Shown here: positions 45,977-55,072 of the stretch, in pieces
Layout of the letters: each line of letters begins with the position of its first letter
Numbering within the stretch: position 1 is the stretch's first letter
DNA from: Streptomyces sp. PsTaAH-137
GTDB lineage: Bacteria > Actinomycetota > Actinomycetes > Streptomycetales > Streptomycetaceae
Reading direction: 5' to 3'
DNA length: 64,000 bases
Assembly (NCBI RefSeq): GCF_003259365.1
Contig: NZ_QLLY01000006.1
Location: 2,851-66,850, forward strand
Notes under the pieces: generated by a model
The model's input: only the letters and a program-made list of their open reading frames with translations
The model's database searches: none
What the model was told of the DNA's origin: nothing
Made by a program: the position numbers and the translations under genes

Positions 45977-47986
45977 CTATCCCGCCGTGCGCGGAATCCG
46001 CTCCTCCCACGTCCGGTGGAAGACGACCTCGCCGCCGTCCCGGCACACCACCTCGTTCGACGTCACGAACTCGGTCGCCGTGCAGGAGATCTCGGAGCGG
46101 GTCTGCACCGTCGCGTCCCACGCCATGTCGGGCCGGTGCAGCCGGATCGACCAGTCGGAGCGGGTGTGCGCCGACAGCGGATCGTCCTCCCGGATGGTGT
46201 AGGTCTCCAGCGCGTCCTCGGTGAACTCCAGGCCGTCCGGGTAGATCCGCGTGCCGCCGTAGCGCGGGTCGACCTCCAGCTTCCACTCGCCCTTGGCGAC
46301 GTCCCGGACGACGAGCCGTTCGGGGCGCTGCTCCTCCAGTGAGGCCGGGTAGACGACGCCGAGCGGCGGGGACTGCTCCGGGTCCTCGAAGGTGATGGTG
46401 CCGCCCGGTTCGGCCGACCTCACCGGGAGTTCAAGCGCGCTGCCCAGCGGGTTCAGCGTGAACCCGGCCTGCGATCCGGCCTGCGGCCACACCCACGGCC
46501 AGTACGCCGAGGAGACCGCGAGCCGGATGCGGTGGCCGGCCGGGAAGGAGTGGCCGATGCCGTTCAGCTCGAAGGTGACGTCCTCGGTGGAGCCGGGCAG
46601 CCAGGGCACGTTCGCCGAACGGCCGTGCCGGGACGAGAGGTTGAGCACCCCGCGGGTCACCAGCGTCGAGGAGCCGTCCGGGGCGATGTCGCAGAGCCGG
46701 GCCACGATCTGCCCGCGCGACGCGTCCGACGACACCCGCAGGGTGACGCGCGGGCGGCCGAGCACCTGGACGTCCTCGGGCACCTCGAACTCGAAGCAGG
46801 CGCTCTGGGCGTCCTCGTCCCGCTGGTCGGGCGGCAGGTCCGCGTCGTTGCCGAACGGGAAGAAGCGGCCCGCGTCCAGGCCCGTGTGCTGCGGGGAGCG
46901 CACGACGACGGGGGAGCCCTGAAGCGCGTAACCCACCGTGGTGACGTTCGGGGACGGCCAGGACGGGTCGCCGACCCAGTGGCCGGGCAGGGTGTCGTAG
47001 ACCGTCGCGGGCGGGTGCGAGTCGCTGAGGTACGAGCGGAGCTTCGGCTCGGCCATCACGCCGGTGTCCTCGCCCTTCAGCCAGTGGTCCCACCAGCGCA
47101 GCGTCTCCTGGAGGAAGCCGATCGCGGGGCCCGGCGGCAGGCCGCGGTCCGGGTACTGGTGCGACCACGGGCCGATCAGTCCGCGCACCTGGTCGTCCGG
47201 GAGGTGCTCGACGAGCCGGAGGACCGTGTCGCGGTACGGGTCGTGCCAGCCGCCGACCGCGAGGACGCCGGCCTTGATCGCCGAGTAGTCCTCGCAGACG
47301 CTGCCGTGCTTCCAGTAGGCGTCGCGCGTCTGGTGCTTGAGCCAGGTGTGGATGAACGGGTCCACGGCTTCCAGGCGCCGGGTCCACATCTCGCGCCAGC
47401 CGTCACCGACGAACTGCGGGTCCGGCGGACGCGAGACGAACGCCAGCATGGTGGCCGCCCACGCGTGCATGTCCACGGCGAGGACCGAACCGCCGGTGTA
47501 GTGCACGTCGTTGTCGTAGCGGTCGTCCGTGGAGCAGACCGTGACGATCGCCTTCAGGGGCTCGGGGGCGAGGGCCGCGATCTGGAGGGAGTTGAAGCCG
47601 CCCCAGGAGATGCCGAACATGCCGACCTTGCCGGACGACCAGGGCTGCTCGGCCAGCCAGTTGACGACCTCGACGCCGTCGCTGAGCTCCTGCGCGTCGT
47701 ACTCGTCGCCCGGCAGGCCCTCGGAGTTGCCGTGGCCGCGCACGTCGACGCGTACGGAGGCGTAGCCGTGGCCCGCGTACCAGGGGTGGCGCTGCCAGTC
47801 GCGCGGCGCCGTCCAGTCCGAGAGCCGGTAGGGGAGGTATTCGAGGAGCACCGGAACCGGTTCGTCGGTGACCGGACGCCAGACCCGGGCGAAGAGCGTC
47901 GTCCCGTCGGAGAGGGGTACGCGGATGTCCTCACGAGTCGTGCCGTAGGGGAACTCGGTCCGGATGCGGGGGGATGCAGTGCTCAT
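45977..47986 (-). CDS. CocE/NonD family hydrolase (X-Pro dipeptidyl-peptidase-like)
   Basis: This 669-aa alpha/beta-hydrolase of the S15 family has the nucleophile Ser in FGISWGGFN near 127, the acid Asp in GGWHDPYRD and the His in GPWSHQYPDRG, then a C-terminal jelly-roll domain from about 340 (PepX_C type). Members cleave X-Pro dipeptides or bulky esters. No signal peptide is seen. GAGG precedes the ATG. It starts 9 nt after the POT transporter gene, suggesting that imported peptides are its substrates. Confidence 0.9.
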   Translation of the reverse strand: MSTASPRIRTEFPYGTTREDIRVPLSDGTTLFARVWRPVTDEPVPVLLEYLPYRLSDWTAPRDWQRHPWYAGHGYASVRVDVRGHGNSEGLPGDEYDAQELSDGVEVVNWLAEQPWSSGKVGMFGISWGGFNSLQIAALAPEPLKAIVTVCSTDDRYDNDVHYTGGSVLAVDMHAWAATMLAFVSRPPDPQFVGDGWREMWTRRLEAVDPFIHTWLKHQTRDAYWKHGSVCEDYSAIKAGVLAVGGWHDPYRDTVLRLVEHLPDDQVRGLIGPWSHQYPDRGLPPGPAIGFLQETLRWWDHWLKGEDTGVMAEPKLRSYLSDSHPPATVYDTLPGHWVGDPSWPSPNVTTVGYALQGSPVVVRSPQHTGLDAGRFFPFGNDADLPPDQRDEDAQSACFEFEVPEDVQVLGRPRVTLRVSSDASRGQIVARLCDIAPDGSSTLVTRGVLNLSSRHGRSANVPWLPGSTEDVTFELNGIGHSFPAGHRIRLAVSSAYWPWVWPQAGSQAGFTLNPLGSALELPVRSAEPGGTITFEDPEQSPPLGVVYPASLEEQRPERLVVRDVAKGEWKLEVDPRYGGTRIYPDGLEFTEDALETYTIREDDPLSAHTRSDWSIRLHRPDMAWDATVQTRSEISCTATEFVTSNEVVCRDGGEVVFHRTWEERIPRTAG

Positions 47987-47995
47987 GGTGATACC

Positions 47996-49501
47996 TCAGT
48001 GAACGGGGTGCATGGTGCGGCGCAGCCACGGCGCCAGGGCGACGACGGCCACGCCGACCGCGATGGCGATGGCGCCGTTGACGCCGAAGTACGCGGGGTT
48101 GGAGACCTCGCCGTAGAGCTTCACGGTCTGTGCCTGGATGCCGTTGGCGAGGGCGAGGGAGAGGAACCAGAGCGACATCGTCTGGTTCGCGAAGGCCTTC
48201 GGGGCGAGCTTCGTGGTCGCCGACATGCCCGACGTCTCAAGGAGGATGTCGCCGAGGCCGAGCAACAGGTACGAGCCGACGATCCACCAGGCGGACATCA
48301 GGTACGTGTCGCCGCTGTGCCCGGACGTGGGCAGCACCATGAGGACGAAGGACAGGCCGCCGAGGATCACGCCGATGGCGATCTTGTTGGAGGCGTGCGG
48401 CTGGCGCGGGCCCATCCGGGCCCACACGGTGGCGACGACGGGCGCGAGCGCCACCTCGAAGGCGCCGAGGGCGGAGGCGTACCAGCTGGCCGGGAAGTGG
48501 AAGCCGAAGATCTCGGTCCTGGCGTTCGTCGAGGCCAGCAGCATCATCGTGGAGTAGGCCTGGAACAGGATGAAGTTGAAGGCGACGGAGGCCAGGAAGA
48601 GCACCACGTAGGGCTTGAGCCGTCCGCGTTCCTCCGTCGTGACCCGGGGGCTCCTGAACATCACCACGAAGTACACGACCGGCGCGATCACCGAGATGAT
48701 CGTCAGCAGGTCGACGAAGCGGTCCATGGTCAGCCAGCCCACGGCCGCCAGGAGCCCGGCGAGCGCGGCCACCACGACGGCGCCGACCACGATCGTGCGG
48801 ACCGCACGGCGCAGCGCGTCGTCGGGCAGCCGGTACTCGGCGGTGGCCTTGCGGCCGGCCAGGTGACGGCGTCCCGCCACGTACTGGATCAGGCCGAAGG
48901 TCATCCCGACGGCGGCCGCCGAGAAGCCCCAGTGCCAGCCCTTGTGGTCGCCGAGCCAGCCGGTGATCAGCGGTCCGGCGAAGGCGCCGATGTTGATGCC
49001 CATGTAGTACAGGGCGAAGCCGGCGTCGCGGCGCTCGTCGTCGGTGCGGTAGAGCTTGCCGACCATGGTGGCGACGTTCGGCTTGAGCAGGCCGGTGCCG
49101 GCGCTGATCAGGCCCAGGCCCACCCAGGTCATCGTCGCCGTCGGCACCGCCATCGAGTAGTGGCCGCAGGCGATGAGGATGCCGCCCCACAGCACGGCCC
49201 GGTAGGAGCCGAGGATCCGGTCGGCGAGCCAGCCGCCCGCGACGGAGACCAGATAGACGAGCGTGCCGTACGCGGCCGAGACCGACGCGGCGGTGCCGGG
49301 GTCCATGCCCATGCCGCCGTGTGCGACGGTATCGGCGAAGAACAGGACGAGAATGGCCTGCATGCCCAGGAACGAGAAACGTTCCCAGACCTCCAGGCCC
49401 GACAGCGTGAGCAGCCCGCGGGGCTGCCCGAAGAAGGCGGTGTTGTCGCCCGGCGGCGGCTGGTCGGCCGCGTTGTCGGAGTCCGTGGCTATGCGGGACA
49501 A
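47996..49501 (-). CDS. POT/PTR family proton-coupled peptide transporter
   Basis: This MFS-type importer of di- and tripeptides is 501 aa with about 14 helices. The POT signatures are seen as LEVWERFSFLGMQAILVLFF (the ExxERF-type motif of helix 1) and ALYYMGINIGAFAGPLITGWLG. The likely start is TTG 49501 (MSRIATDSDN), with GGGAG 12 nt before it; no ATG or GTG suits better without losing helix 1. It is co-directional with the hydrolase gene, 9 nt apart. Confidence 0.9.
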   Translation of the reverse strand: MSRIATDSDNAADQPPPGDNTAFFGQPRGLLTLSGLEVWERFSFLGMQAILVLFFADTVAHGGMGMDPGTAASVSAAYGTLVYLVSVAGGWLADRILGSYRAVLWGGILIACGHYSMAVPTATMTWVGLGLISAGTGLLKPNVATMVGKLYRTDDERRDAGFALYYMGINIGAFAGPLITGWLGDHKGWHWGFSAAAVGMTFGLIQYVAGRRHLAGRKATAEYRLPDDALRRAVRTIVVGAVVVAALAGLLAAVGWLTMDRFVDLLTIISVIAPVVYFVVMFRSPRVTTEERGRLKPYVVLFLASVAFNFILFQAYSTMMLLASTNARTEIFGFHFPASWYASALGAFEVALAPVVATVWARMGPRQPHASNKIAIGVILGGLSFVLMVLPTSGHSGDTYLMSAWWIVGSYLLLGLGDILLETSGMSATTKLAPKAFANQTMSLWFLSLALANGIQAQTVKLYGEVSNPAYFGVNGAIAIAVGVAVVALAPWLRRTMHPVH

Positions 49502-49806
49502 GTGGTGTACTCCCGGTCGTATCGGCTGATCAAGAACATACCGGGGGTGTCTGGGACCCGCTCGATCTGGGTTGCACGGGCGGGCGCCCCCTGTGATCGA
49601 AACGCGACCGGATACGCTGACTTGGGTGATGGCAGCGACACATCGACAATCCGGGCCATCGACCGAATGATCGATCGAGATCGAAGCCGGGAGCGACGTT
49701 GCGAGCGAGGTCCGAAGCAGCGCCGGGACCGGCCGAGGGACCGGCCGGGATCGACCGCGTTCCGCCATGTGATCGTCGTGATCGTCAGCAGACAGGAGAC
49801 CCACTC
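49502..49806. promoter_or_regulatory. Divergent promoter region of POT and polyprenyl synthase genes
   Basis: This 305-bp gap has no gene. TTGGGT (49622-49627) and GACAAT (49645-49650), 17 bp apart, form a good promoter candidate for the polyprenyl synthase with a leader of about 150 nt. The stretch near 49660-49690 is rich in ATCGA/GATCG repeats. No promoter was recognised for the POT gene. Confidence 0.4.
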
Positions 49807-50817
49807 GTGACCGTCGTCGGGACTTTCGGTCTCAGCGTGAGGGACCAGGCTCTCGAAGCCGATGTCCAGGCCGGATTGGCGGCTGTCGAGGAGGGACTGC
49901 TCGAGGCCACCAAGAGCGAGGTTCCCTTCATCACGGAGGCCGCCCAGCATCTGGTGCGGGCCGGGGGCAAGCGGTTCCGGCCGCTGCTCGTGGCGCTCGC
50001 CGCGCAGTTCGGCGACCCCTACGCGCCGGGCGTCGTGCCCTCCGCCGTCGTCGTCGAGCTGACCCACCTGGCCACGCTCTACCACGACGACGTGATGGAC
50101 GAGGCGGACGTGCGCCGCGGGGTGGCCAGCGCCAACGCCCGCTGGGGCAACTCGGTGGCCGTGCTCACCGGTGACTTCCTCTTCGCGCGCGCCTCGCACA
50201 TCCTCGCCGACCTCGGCCCGGACGCCGTGCGCATCCAGGCGGAGGCGTTCGAGCGCCTGGTCACCGGCCAGATCCTGGAGACGGCGGGCCCGTCCGACGG
50301 CCGCGACCCGGTCGACCACTACCTGGACGTGCTCGGCGGCAAGACCGGCTCGCTGGTCGCCGTGGCCTGCCGGTTCGGCGCCATGATGTCCGGCGCCGAC
50401 GAGACCGTCGTGGACGTCCTGACGCAGTACGGGGAGCGGCTCGGCGTCGCCTTCCAGCTCGCCGACGACGTGCTCGACATCGCCTCCGACTCGCACGAGT
50501 CCGGCAAGACCCCGGGCACCGACCTGCGCGAGGGCATCCCCACGCTGCCGGTGCTCCGGCTGCGTGAGCGCGCCGAGCTGCTCGGCCTCCCGGAGGACCG
50601 CGAGCTGGTCGAGCTGCTCGACTCGGACCTGACCGACGACGCCCGGCTCGCCGAGGCCGTGGCGCGGCTGCGCGCCCACCCGGCCCTGGAGCAGGCCCGC
50701 CGGGACACGGTGCGCTACGCGGAGGACGCCCGCGCGGCCCTCGCCCCGCTCCCGGAGTGCGAGGCGAAGGCGACGCTGGTGGAGCTGTGCGACGCGGTGG
50801 TGCACCGCGCCGGCTAG
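49807..50817 (+). CDS. Polyprenyl diphosphate synthase
   Basis: This 336-aa trans-isoprenyl synthase has the two aspartate-rich motifs DDVMD (94-98) and DDVLD (220-224), plus GGKRFRPLL upstream. The residues before the first motif (ATLYH) lack the bulky pair of short-chain enzymes, which suits a long chain product. It probably makes the menaquinone side chain (C40-C45), given nearby mqn and nuo genes. AGGAG precedes the GTG at 49807, which rules out the longer upstream frame. A large hairpin follows the stop. Confidence 0.93.
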   Translation: MTVVGTFGLSVRDQALEADVQAGLAAVEEGLLEATKSEVPFITEAAQHLVRAGGKRFRPLLVALAAQFGDPYAPGVVPSAVVVELTHLATLYHDDVMDEADVRRGVASANARWGNSVAVLTGDFLFARASHILADLGPDAVRIQAEAFERLVTGQILETAGPSDGRDPVDHYLDVLGGKTGSLVAVACRFGAMMSGADETVVDVLTQYGERLGVAFQLADDVLDIASDSHESGKTPGTDLREGIPTLPVLRLRERAELLGLPEDRELVELLDSDLTDDARLAEAVARLRAHPALEQARRDTVRYAEDARAALAPLPECEAKATLVELCDAVVHRAG

Positions 50818-50830
50818 GACGGGTCACCAC

Positions 50831-50880
50831 AGGGGCCGGACCGGGGGTGTGACGCAGGTCACACCCAAGGGTCGGCCCCT
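50831..50880 (+). terminator. Terminator after the polyprenyl synthase gene
   Basis: Inner arms GGGTGTGAC (50845-50853) and GTCACACCC (50858-50866) are exact complements with a GCAG loop. Outer arms AGGGGCCG and CGGCCCCT (50831-50838, 50873-50880) extend the stem. It begins 13 nt after the stop. The inner part also fits a CRP site (TGTGA(N)6TCACA), but the whole looks like a terminator. Confidence 0.7.
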
Positions 50881-51038
50881 TCGTGTCATCCCGTAGGTGT
50901 ACGCGGAGTTGATCCCGCGGGCTGACGCCTCAGCGTGGCCGGTTTGGTCAGATTGAGTACACCACTCCCGACCAATTCGGGTGAGAATGGCGGCTTGGGG
51001 TGGACGCCGCCGCCGATCACGGAGGTAGGGCAACAGAC

Positions 51039-52235
51039 ATGGCACCGTACGAAACCGAAGACAGCCAGGGCGGCCGCAGCGCCGTGCGCCGCAAAGCCGT
51101 CCGGTACGCGGTCCCGGTGACCGTGGTGGGGGTGGCCGCGGCGGCCATCGGACTCGTCCCCGCGCTCGCCGACTCCGGCGACCCGGACCTGCCGAAGATC
51201 AGCGCCCGCGAACTCATCGAGAAGATCGCCGCGTCGGACACCGAGCAGCTGTCCGGAACCGTCAAGATCCACACCGATCTGGGGCTGCCCTCGCTGGGCG
51301 GCGCCGCGTCCTCGTTCGGGGGCGGCGCGGGCAAGGGCTCCTCGTCGGCCGACCCGAAGGAGAAGCTGACCGAGCTGGCGAGCGGCACCCACACGCTGCG
51401 GGTCGCGGCGGACGGCCAGGACCGGCAGAAGCTGTCGGTGCTCGACGACGCGTCCGAGTACAGCGTGATCCACAACGGCGACGACCTGTGGGCCTACGAC
51501 AGCGCGTCGGACGAGGCCTACCACGCCACCACCGAGGGCAAGGGCGACACGGGGCAGCGGAGCTCCGGAGCGCCCGCCACGCCCAAGGAACTGACCGACG
51601 AGATCCTCAAGGCGTCCGGCGACCACACCTCGATCACGGTCGACGGCACGGCGCAGGTCGCGGGCCGGGACGCGTACCGGTTGCAGATCAAGCCGAAGCA
51701 GTCGGGTTCGACGGTCGGCGCGGTCACGGTCGCCGTGGACGCGAAGACCGGCACGCCGCTGAAGTTCACGCTGACCCCGTCGAGCGGCGGCGCGGCCGTC
51801 GTGGACGCGGGCTTCACCAGCGTCGACTTCGGCAAGCCCGCCGCCTCGACCTTCGACTTCAAGCCCGCGAAGGGCACCAAGGTCACCGAGGCCGACGACG
51901 TGCCGGCCCAGGACCGCCCGGGCACGGGGCACGAGGAGTTCAAGGGCGCCCAGGGCCTCGACGGGCTCGACGTGATCGGTGAGGGCTGGACCTCGGTCGC
52001 CGAGCTGAAGCTGCCGAAGGAGGCGGCGGGCCTGGCCTCCGGGGCGGGCAGCGCCGACCTGCCGGCCGACGCCTCGCAGTTCCTGGACTCCCTCGGGGAC
52101 CGGGTGAAGGGCGACTTCGGCTCGGGCACGGTCTACTCGACGCGCCTGATCAATGTCCTGGTCACCGAGGACGGCACGGTCTACGCCGGCGCGGTCACCA
52201 AGGACGCGCTGGTCAAGGCGGCCGACGCGGGCTGA
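51039..52235 (+). CDS. LolA-like exported protein
   Basis: This 398-aa protein begins with a basic region and an uncleaved or cleavable signal helix (YAVPVTVVGVAAAAIGLVPALA, about 22-43). The exterior part shows the LolA/LppX-like pattern SARELIEKIAASDTEQLSGTV, a Gly/Ser-rich insertion, and repeated beta strands such as GRDAYRLQIKPKQ and GAVTVAVDAKTGTPLKFTL. No lipobox cysteine is present, so it is secreted or membrane-anchored. GGAGGTAGGG lies before the ATG. It may carry lipids between membrane and wall. It is followed by a 23-bp terminator stem before the ABC genes. Confidence 0.87.
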   Translation: MAPYETEDSQGGRSAVRRKAVRYAVPVTVVGVAAAAIGLVPALADSGDPDLPKISARELIEKIAASDTEQLSGTVKIHTDLGLPSLGGAASSFGGGAGKGSSSADPKEKLTELASGTHTLRVAADGQDRQKLSVLDDASEYSVIHNGDDLWAYDSASDEAYHATTEGKGDTGQRSSGAPATPKELTDEILKASGDHTSITVDGTAQVAGRDAYRLQIKPKQSGSTVGAVTVAVDAKTGTPLKFTLTPSSGGAAVVDAGFTSVDFGKPAASTFDFKPAKGTKVTEADDVPAQDRPGTGHEEFKGAQGLDGLDVIGEGWTSVAELKLPKEAAGLASGAGSADLPADASQFLDSLGDRVKGDFGSGTVYSTRLINVLVTEDGTVYAGAVTKDALVKAADAG

Positions 52236-52257
52236 GCCCGGGTGCGGCGACGACAGT

Positions 52258-52310
52258 GACGGTGAGGGGGCGGTGCGCACCCGGGCGGTGCGCACCGCCC
52301 CCTCACCGTC
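52258..52310 (+). terminator. 23-bp perfect stem-loop terminator
   Basis: The arms 52258-52280 and 52288-52310 are exact reverse complements over 23 bp (beginning GACGGTGAGGGGGCGG) with a 7-nt loop, 22 nt after the LolA-like stop. It should separate that gene from the ABC transporter downstream. Confidence 0.92.
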
Positions 52311-52341
52311 CGGCATATGAGTCCGGTTCATGAGGAGGGGT

Positions 52342-53301
52342 ATGGCGGCGTCGGCCGGCCCGGACGTCTCGGTGATCGAGACCCGGGAGCTCACCAAGCG
52401 GTACCGCGGGGGCCAGCTCGCCGTCGACCGGCTCAGCCTGACCGTCCCCGAGGGCGCCGTCTTCGGTTTCCTCGGGCCGAACGGCTCGGGCAAGACCACC
52501 ACCATCCGCATGCTGATGGGCCTGATCGAACCGACCGGCGGCACCGCCCGGGTCCTCGGCAACCCCATGCCGCGCGCGGTGCGGGCCGTCCTGCCGCAGG
52601 TGGGCGCGCTGATCGAGGGGCCCGCCCTGTACGGGTTCCTGTCCGGCCGGGACAATCTGCTGCGCTTCGACGCGGCGGACCCCACCGCCGACCCCCGCAC
52701 CCGGCGCACCCGGGTCGCGCAGGCCCTGGACCGGGTGGGCCTGACGCCTGCCGCGGCCAAGAAGGCGAAGGCGTACTCGCTCGGCATGAAGCAGCGCCTC
52801 GGCCTGGCCGCCGCCCTGCTCCAGCCGCGCAGGCTGCTCGTCCTGGACGAGCCGACGAACGGCCTGGACCCGCAGGGCATGCGCGAGATCCGGACCCTGG
52901 TGCGGGAGCTGGCCTCCGACGGCACCACCGTCTTCCTCTCCTCGCACCTCCTCGACGAGATCGAGCAGGTCTGCACCCACGCGGCCGTGATGGCACAGGG
53001 CAGGCTGCTCACCCAGGGCCCGGTCGCCGAGCTGGCGGCGGGCGCCCGCGGAAAGCTCACCGTCACCACCCCCGACCCGGCGGACGCCCGTCGCGTACTG
53101 AAGGAGCACGGCATCACGGTCCTGGCGGCGGAGGGCGAGCGGGTGACGGCCGAGCCGCCGCCCCCGGAGACGGATCTCGCGGACCTGACCGCGGCCCTGG
53201 TGGCGGCCGGGGTGCGGGTGCGCGGGTTCGGCGTCGAACGGGCGTCCCTGGAAGACGCGTTCGTCGCCCTGACCGGGGAGGGCTTCGATGTCGCGGGCTG
53301 A
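52342..53301 (+). CDS. ABC transporter ATP-binding protein
   Basis: This 319-aa ABC-2-type exporter ATPase (DrrA/CcmA-like) has Walker A GPNGSGKTT, signature YSLGMKQRLGLAA (LGMKQ replacing LSGGQ, common in this family), Walker B LLVLDEPTNGLDP and the H-loop LSSHLL. The C-terminal ~90 residues form the extension typical of the group. GAGGAGGGG lies between two possible starts; I prefer ATG 52342, with ATG 52330 as alternative. Its 3' end overlaps the permease gene by 14 nt. The cargo is unknown. Confidence 0.93.
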   Translation: MAASAGPDVSVIETRELTKRYRGGQLAVDRLSLTVPEGAVFGFLGPNGSGKTTTIRMLMGLIEPTGGTARVLGNPMPRAVRAVLPQVGALIEGPALYGFLSGRDNLLRFDAADPTADPRTRRTRVAQALDRVGLTPAAAKKAKAYSLGMKQRLGLAAALLQPRRLLVLDEPTNGLDPQGMREIRTLVRELASDGTTVFLSSHLLDEIEQVCTHAAVMAQGRLLTQGPVAELAAGARGKLTVTTPDPADARRVLKEHGITVLAAEGERVTAEPPPPETDLADLTAALVAAGVRVRGFGVERASLEDAFVALTGEGFDVAG

Positions 53302-54169
53302 AGCGGCGGCGACGCCGGTCCGGGCCGTGTGGACCCTGGGGCTGCTGCGCTCCGAACTGACGACCACCTTCCGGCGCTGGCGCACCCTCGCACTGCTCGC
53401 GGTCCTGACCGGGGTGCCGGTCCTCATCGGCATCGCCGTCAAGATCGAGACGGGCGACGGCTCGGGGATCGGCGGGGGCGGCGGCGAGAGTGCCGCGGGC
53501 CCGGCCTTCATCGCGCAGATCACGAACAACGGCCTGTTCCTGGTCTTCACCTCGCTGGCGGCGACCCTGCCGTTCTTCCTGCCGATGTCGGTCGGGGTGA
53601 TCGCGGGCGACGCGATCGCGGGCGAGGCGAACGCCGGGACGCTCCGCTATCTGCTCGTCGCCCCCGCGGGCCGCACCCGTCTGCTGCTCACCAAATACGC
53701 GACGACCATGGCGTTCTGCCTGGTGGCGACCCTCGCCGTGGCGGTCTCGGCGCTGATCACCGGCGCGATCCTCTTCCCGCTCGGCGACCTGGTCACCATC
53801 TCCGGTACGCGGATCAGCTTCGCGGACGGCCTGTGGCGGGCCTTCCTCATCGCCCTGGTCGTGGCGGCCTCGCTGCTCGGGATCGCCGCTCTCGGCCTGT
53901 TCGTCTCGACGCTCACCGGAAGCGGTATCGCGGCGATGGCGACCACGGTGGGGCTGCTGATCACGGTCCAGATCCTCGACCAGATCCCGCAGCTCCACGC
54001 GATCCAGCCGTACTTCTTCTCCCACCAGTGGCTGTCCTTCGCCGACCTCATGCGCGAACCGGTCTACTGGACCGACCTGGTCAAGAACCTGGAGATCCAG
54101 GCGCTGTACGCGGCCGTGTTCGGCTCGGCGGCCTGGGCCCGCTTCACGGCGAAGGACATCACGGCGTAA
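53288..54169 (+). CDS. ABC-2 family transporter permease
   Basis: This 293-aa membrane partner of the ATPase has about six hydrophobic segments (first near residues 32-48). It shows the GDAIAGEANAGTLRYLLVAPAGRTRLLLTKY stretch typical of ABC-2 permeases, with the E-x-x-x-G-T-L-R-Y coupling helix. The ATG overlaps the ATPase gene. Its stop lies 3 nt from the convergent oxidoreductase gene end. Likely exports a small molecule or peptide; no biosynthetic genes flank it. Confidence 0.92.
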   Translation: MSRAEAAATPVRAVWTLGLLRSELTTTFRRWRTLALLAVLTGVPVLIGIAVKIETGDGSGIGGGGGESAAGPAFIAQITNNGLFLVFTSLAATLPFFLPMSVGVIAGDAIAGEANAGTLRYLLVAPAGRTRLLLTKYATTMAFCLVATLAVAVSALITGAILFPLGDLVTISGTRISFADGLWRAFLIALVVAASLLGIAALGLFVSTLTGSGIAAMATTVGLLITVQILDQIPQLHAIQPYFFSHQWLSFADLMREPVYWTDLVKNLEIQALYAAVFGSAAWARFTAKDITA

Positions 54170-54172
54170 GGG

Positions 54173-54781
54173 TCAGCTCGCGTACGGGAACGCGGCGAAC
54201 GGCGCCTCCCGCGCGAAGAACGTCTTGGCCTCACGCAGCGCCCGCTCGTCCTTGAGTACGTCGCCGGGCTTGCTGCCGTTGCCCAGCAGGACGCCGCCGA
54301 ACCGCATGCCCAGGTACGCGGCCGAGTTGTTGAGGGTGCCGACCAGCGGGTCGGCGACCTCGGGCTCCTCGTGCGCGAGCGCGGTCACGCCCCACAGGGT
54401 GCGCCCGGCGAGGGTCTGCTTGAAGTCGACGCCCGGGGTGCGCAGCCAGCCCGACCAGTGGTCCAGGTAGCGCTTGGTGGAGGCGGAGACGGAGTACCAG
54501 TACAGCGGCGAGGCGATCACCAGATCGGTGGCCGCCAGCGTCGCGTCCAGGAGGGTGGCCGTGGGCCCCTCCGTCGGCCGGACGTGGTCGCTGTCGTGGC
54601 GCAGGTCATCGAAATCGGGGAGCGGGTGCTCGGCGAGATCGATCCAGCGCTGGGTGACGCCCTGCGGCAGCTGCTCGGCGGCCTTGCGGGCCAGCGCCTC
54701 GGTATTGCCGCCGGGGCGGGCGCTGCCGAGGACGAAGAGGAAGCTGCGGGTGGCTGCGCCGGTGTCCGTGATCGTGGTCAT
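54173..54781 (-). CDS. NAD(P)H-dependent FMN oxidoreductase (flavodoxin-like)
   Basis: This 202-aa protein has a flavodoxin-like fold: FVLGSARPGGNTEALARKAA binds the FMN phosphate, and DLVIASPLYWYSVSASTKRYLDHW is the NAD(P)H-quinone reductase motif. Such enzymes reduce quinones or azo compounds with two electrons. The ATG at 54781 is chosen because the upstream frame runs into the repeat island and is artefactual. It converges with the ABC permease gene, with 3 bp between them. Confidence 0.9.
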   Translation of the reverse strand: MTTITDTGAATRSFLFVLGSARPGGNTEALARKAAEQLPQGVTQRWIDLAEHPLPDFDDLRHDSDHVRPTEGPTATLLDATLAATDLVIASPLYWYSVSASTKRYLDHWSGWLRTPGVDFKQTLAGRTLWGVTALAHEEPEVADPLVGTLNNSAAYLGMRFGGVLLGNGSKPGDVLKDERALREAKTFFAREAPFAAFPYAS

Positions 54782-54890
54782 GGTTCCCCCAGTGGTGCGC
54801 GTACGCCTTATAGATGCGTGTGCAGTATATGCAGGTGCATCGAGATGGCGGTAGGGGGCGTTCGTTGCGCGCGGCCCGGTGGCCGCTTCT

Positions 54891-54988
54891 CGCGCAGTTC
54901 CCCGCGCCCCTGAGATGCGCACTTCGTGCGCCATCTCATCAGGGAAGGCGCGCGAAGCGCAGCCTTCAGGGGCGCGGGGAACTGCGCG
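54891..54988. repeat. Repeat-family island: inverted pair with hairpin centre
   Basis: A reverse copy (54891-54912) and a forward copy (54967-54988) of the 22-bp core frame a centre containing GCGCACTTCGTGCGC and a second small stem (GCGCGCGAAGCGC). The centre is close to that of the island at 35302-35367, showing that the family is modular. The island lies upstream of the oxidoreductase gene and beyond the VOC gene end. Confidence 0.88.
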
Positions 54989-55072
54989 AGAAGCGGCCAC
55001 CGGCCGTCAGATGGCGACGAGGCCCCGTGGGGCAGACGCGGATCTTCCAGTCGGCGGCACCCCGGGAGGGCG

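Noticed and set aside
50845..50866. Perfect CRP-like palindrome after the polyprenyl synthase gene
   Set aside because: It is the inner part of a larger near-perfect hairpin starting 13 nt after a stop codon, so a terminator explains it better than a binding site.
54782..55000. N-terminal extension of the FMN oxidoreductase gene into the repeat island
   Set aside because: The extra 73 residues come from repeat sequence, and the flavodoxin fold begins right after the ATG at 54781.
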